Positions 12,469 through 14,205 of a stretch of DNA of 14,205 nt are shown piece after piece. This DNA comes from Clostridium sp. CAG:508 (GTDB lineage Bacteria; Bacillota; Clostridia; TANB77; CAG-508): contig FR889108.1 in assembly GCA_000435755.1 (NCBI GenBank), positions 41,954 through 56,158 of the forward strand, in the 5' to 3' direction. Position 1 is the first letter of the stretch, and each line of letters opens with the position of its first letter. Under the pieces are notes generated by a model. That model ran no database searches. It worked only from the letters and a program-made list of their open reading frames with translations, and was not told the origin of the DNA. A program made the position numbers and the translations under genes.

Positions 12469-14205
12469 ATGCGCAAAAACATTGCAGAAGATAAAGAAAA
12501 ATTAAAAGAAAAACTGGAATATATTGGATTGAATTTAGAAAGAATACCGAAATTTTTAACAGAATTTACTCCATTTTCTTTTAGACCTTTAAAATCATAT
12601 AATGATACAACATATAAAGTATATAAATATATTGATGTAAATAATATTGAAATTCTTTTAACTCCAACAGATAGACTAACCAATTTAAATGAAAAATATA
12701 AATTAAGTAGTCCAATTGGAAACTATTTAGACTCAAAGACAGAGCAAAATGTCGAGAAGTTTGCTACATTTTTAAGATTACTTAATGATACAAATATAGA
12801 AGATATAAAAAAAGTAGAGAAAGAACAAGAAAAACTAAATGATCAGATACCTAACCAAGTAAAATATGATGGAAATTATACATGGCAAATATACTATTCA
12901 GATGTATCAGATCAATACTTTATGCTAGTACCAACAAATGAATATAATAATTCAGCACTATTTTACTTGCTAAAAAAACAAATAGAAAGCAAGAAAAAGA
13001 GAAAAAAAGAAAACATATTTGTACCAATTACTTATCAAGAGTATTCAGGAAACTATTTATTAAAAAGTCAAATAACTGATTTGGAAAATTATTTGTGGTA
13101 TTACACTAAAGAATGGCCTAATATTTTTGAAGTATATGATAAAAAACAAAAAATGTGTATAAAAATAGTGGGAAGAGCTAATGTTTATGAAAAAATAAAA
13201 AGCGATTATATAATAACTTTAGATAGTAAGGAGCAAGCATTAAAACAATACAAGTTAATAAAAGCTCTATTTATTTTGTCGACAGCATTTCCAGATGACT
13301 TTAATTTCAAAACAAAAATAAATGATGAAGGTTCACTAGAGTTTTCACTAAAAACTACATTATGGGAAAAAGAAATTAACTATGAAAATCTAACAGATTT
13401 TATACAATTTGAAGCAAATCAAAAGAGAATGTTAATCAACTTAGAAGAAAAGAAAATACAAGAGGCACAGGCAAAATTAGAAAAAATAAAAAAAGAAGTT
13501 GAAAAGCAGAATGAAGAATATCTAAGTAAACAACGTCAAATATCTACTTTCTTGGAATGCAAAAAGAGCTTTTTAGGAAAAGTTAAATATTATTTTTCAA
13601 CAAGAAAAAAAGAGTTAAAGCCAATAAATAAGAATAAGCCAAACAATATAGAGAAAAAAATAGAAAAACAAGCCAAAGAGGAGAAGGTAGAAGCGCAAAC
13701 AAAGCAGTACACAATTGAAGATTTAATAGAGGTGTGTACTAAATTAGAAGCAAGACAGAAAATGGCAAAAGCACTAAAAATAGATGAAAAAGCTTTAGAG
13801 CTAAAACAAGTAAATCTAGAAAGAAAAATAAAAAATGCAAATATTTATTTAAATGAAATAGAACTTCATAAAAAAAGCATTTTTGAATTTTGGAAGTTTA
13901 CAAATAAAGATGAATTACCTAGCTTAAATGAAGGCGAAGAAGAGAAGAATGTTGAAAAAGAAAAGATAGGTAAAAGTTTTAATTATGAGGATGATATTGA
14001 AGATTTTGGAAAAAAAGCAGATGAAGTTCAAAGAAGAAAATTATCTAAGAATGAAACAGATGCAATATTTGCAGTTAAACAGTCATTGATATCAGCACAA
14101 ATAATAAATAAAACTAAAAGCGATAAACTAACAGCAACACAAAAGAAATTATTAGAGCAAGAATTGCAAAAACTAAAAACAAGTTATGAAGATAATATAG
14201 AAACA
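12469..14205 (+). CDS. Large coiled-coil-rich protein of unknown function, 3' partial
   Basis: The frame is open from ATG 12469 to the end of the window (579 codons, no stop). AGGAGG (12458-12463) lies 5 nt before the ATG. I do not recognise the family. Residues 1-300 look like one or two mixed alpha/beta domains with aromatic-rich segments (for example NYTWQIYYSDVSDQYFML and ENYLWYYTKEWPNIFEVYD). Residues about 320-364 form a Lys/Glu-rich coiled coil (LEEKKIQEAQAKLEKIKK onward). A basic linker and further charged helices follow to residue 579. There is no signal peptide or convincing membrane helix, so it is probably cytoplasmic. It may be transcribed from the tRNA-Gly promoter. Codon use and AT content resemble the neighbours. 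Confidence 0.85.
   Translation, partial: MRKNIAEDKEKLKEKLEYIGLNLERIPKFLTEFTPFSFRPLKSYNDTTYKVYKYIDVNNIEILLTPTDRLTNLNEKYKLSSPIGNYLDSKTEQNVEKFATFLRLLNDTNIEDIKKVEKEQEKLNDQIPNQVKYDGNYTWQIYYSDVSDQYFMLVPTNEYNNSALFYLLKKQIESKKKRKKENIFVPITYQEYSGNYLLKSQITDLENYLWYYTKEWPNIFEVYDKKQKMCIKIVGRANVYEKIKSDYIITLDSKEQALKQYKLIKALFILSTAFPDDFNFKTKINDEGSLEFSLKTTLWEKEINYENLTDFIQFEANQKRMLINLEEKKIQEAQAKLEKIKKEVEKQNEEYLSKQRQISTFLECKKSFLGKVKYYFSTRKKELKPINKNKPNNIEKKIEKQAKEEKVEAQTKQYTIEDLIEVCTKLEARQKMAKALKIDEKALELKQVNLERKIKNANIYLNEIELHKKSIFEFWKFTNKDELPSLNEGEEEKNVEKEKIGKSFNYEDDIEDFGKKADEVQRRKLSKNETDAIFAVKQSLISAQIINKTKSDKLTATQKKLLEQELQKLKTSYEDNIET

Overview
The window is very AT-rich, uses TGG for Trp with TAA/TAG stops, and carries strong AGGAGG-type ribosome binding sites. 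It also has a T-box leader before thrS, a Bacillus-type ThyA/FolA pair, a CsaA homologue, and a prepilin-like protein of a kind I associate with uncultured gut Clostridia. I therefore read it as a chromosomal segment of an anaerobic low-GC Firmicute (Clostridia-like). The lineage is inference; no marker fixes the genus.

Left part (1-3082): the 3' bulk of a PflX-like radical SAM gene, broken near its N-terminus by an apparent one-base insertion, is followed by a thyA-folA operon for dTMP synthesis and recycling of the dihydrofolate it makes. A 21-bp-stem terminator separates this operon from a convergent YgjP-type zinc metallopeptidase gene that has a near-consensus promoter.

Middle-left (3083-5063): a Phd/YefM-RelE/ParE toxin-antitoxin pair has a promoter lying inside an inverted repeat. 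Only 21 bp later comes a thioredoxin reductase-like flavoprotein gene and then trxA. The reductase keeps its FAD site and redox CxxC but lacks the NADPH-phosphate-binding HRR element, so a ferredoxin-linked enzyme is a serious possibility.

Accessory stretch (5064-5873): about 810 bp without an intact gene. It holds two tandem remnants of Rpn-type (PD-(D/E)XK 'transposase'/recombination-promoting nuclease) genes sharing a 67-68 bp direct repeat, a (AG)12 microsatellite, two hairpins with GAAA loops (one terminator-like), and a compact unexplained islet of clearly higher GC with nested dyad symmetry. A prepilin-like 398-aa surface or secreted protein follows.

Right part (7071-14205): a T-box-regulated thrS; a csaA-hpt pair (tRNA-binding chaperone, purine salvage); a convergent MscS-family channel gene sharing hpt's terminator; an unrecognised membrane-anchored 310-aa protein; and a tRNA-Gly(UCC) gene with its own promoter. 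Downstream of the tRNA, with no terminator visible between, is a long unrecognised coiled-coil protein gene that runs off the window.

Most of the window is ordinary housekeeping sequence. The best leads are the reductase lacking NADPH determinants next to trxA, the Rpn graveyard with its microsatellite and GC islet, and the tRNA-Gly/unknown large protein arrangement.
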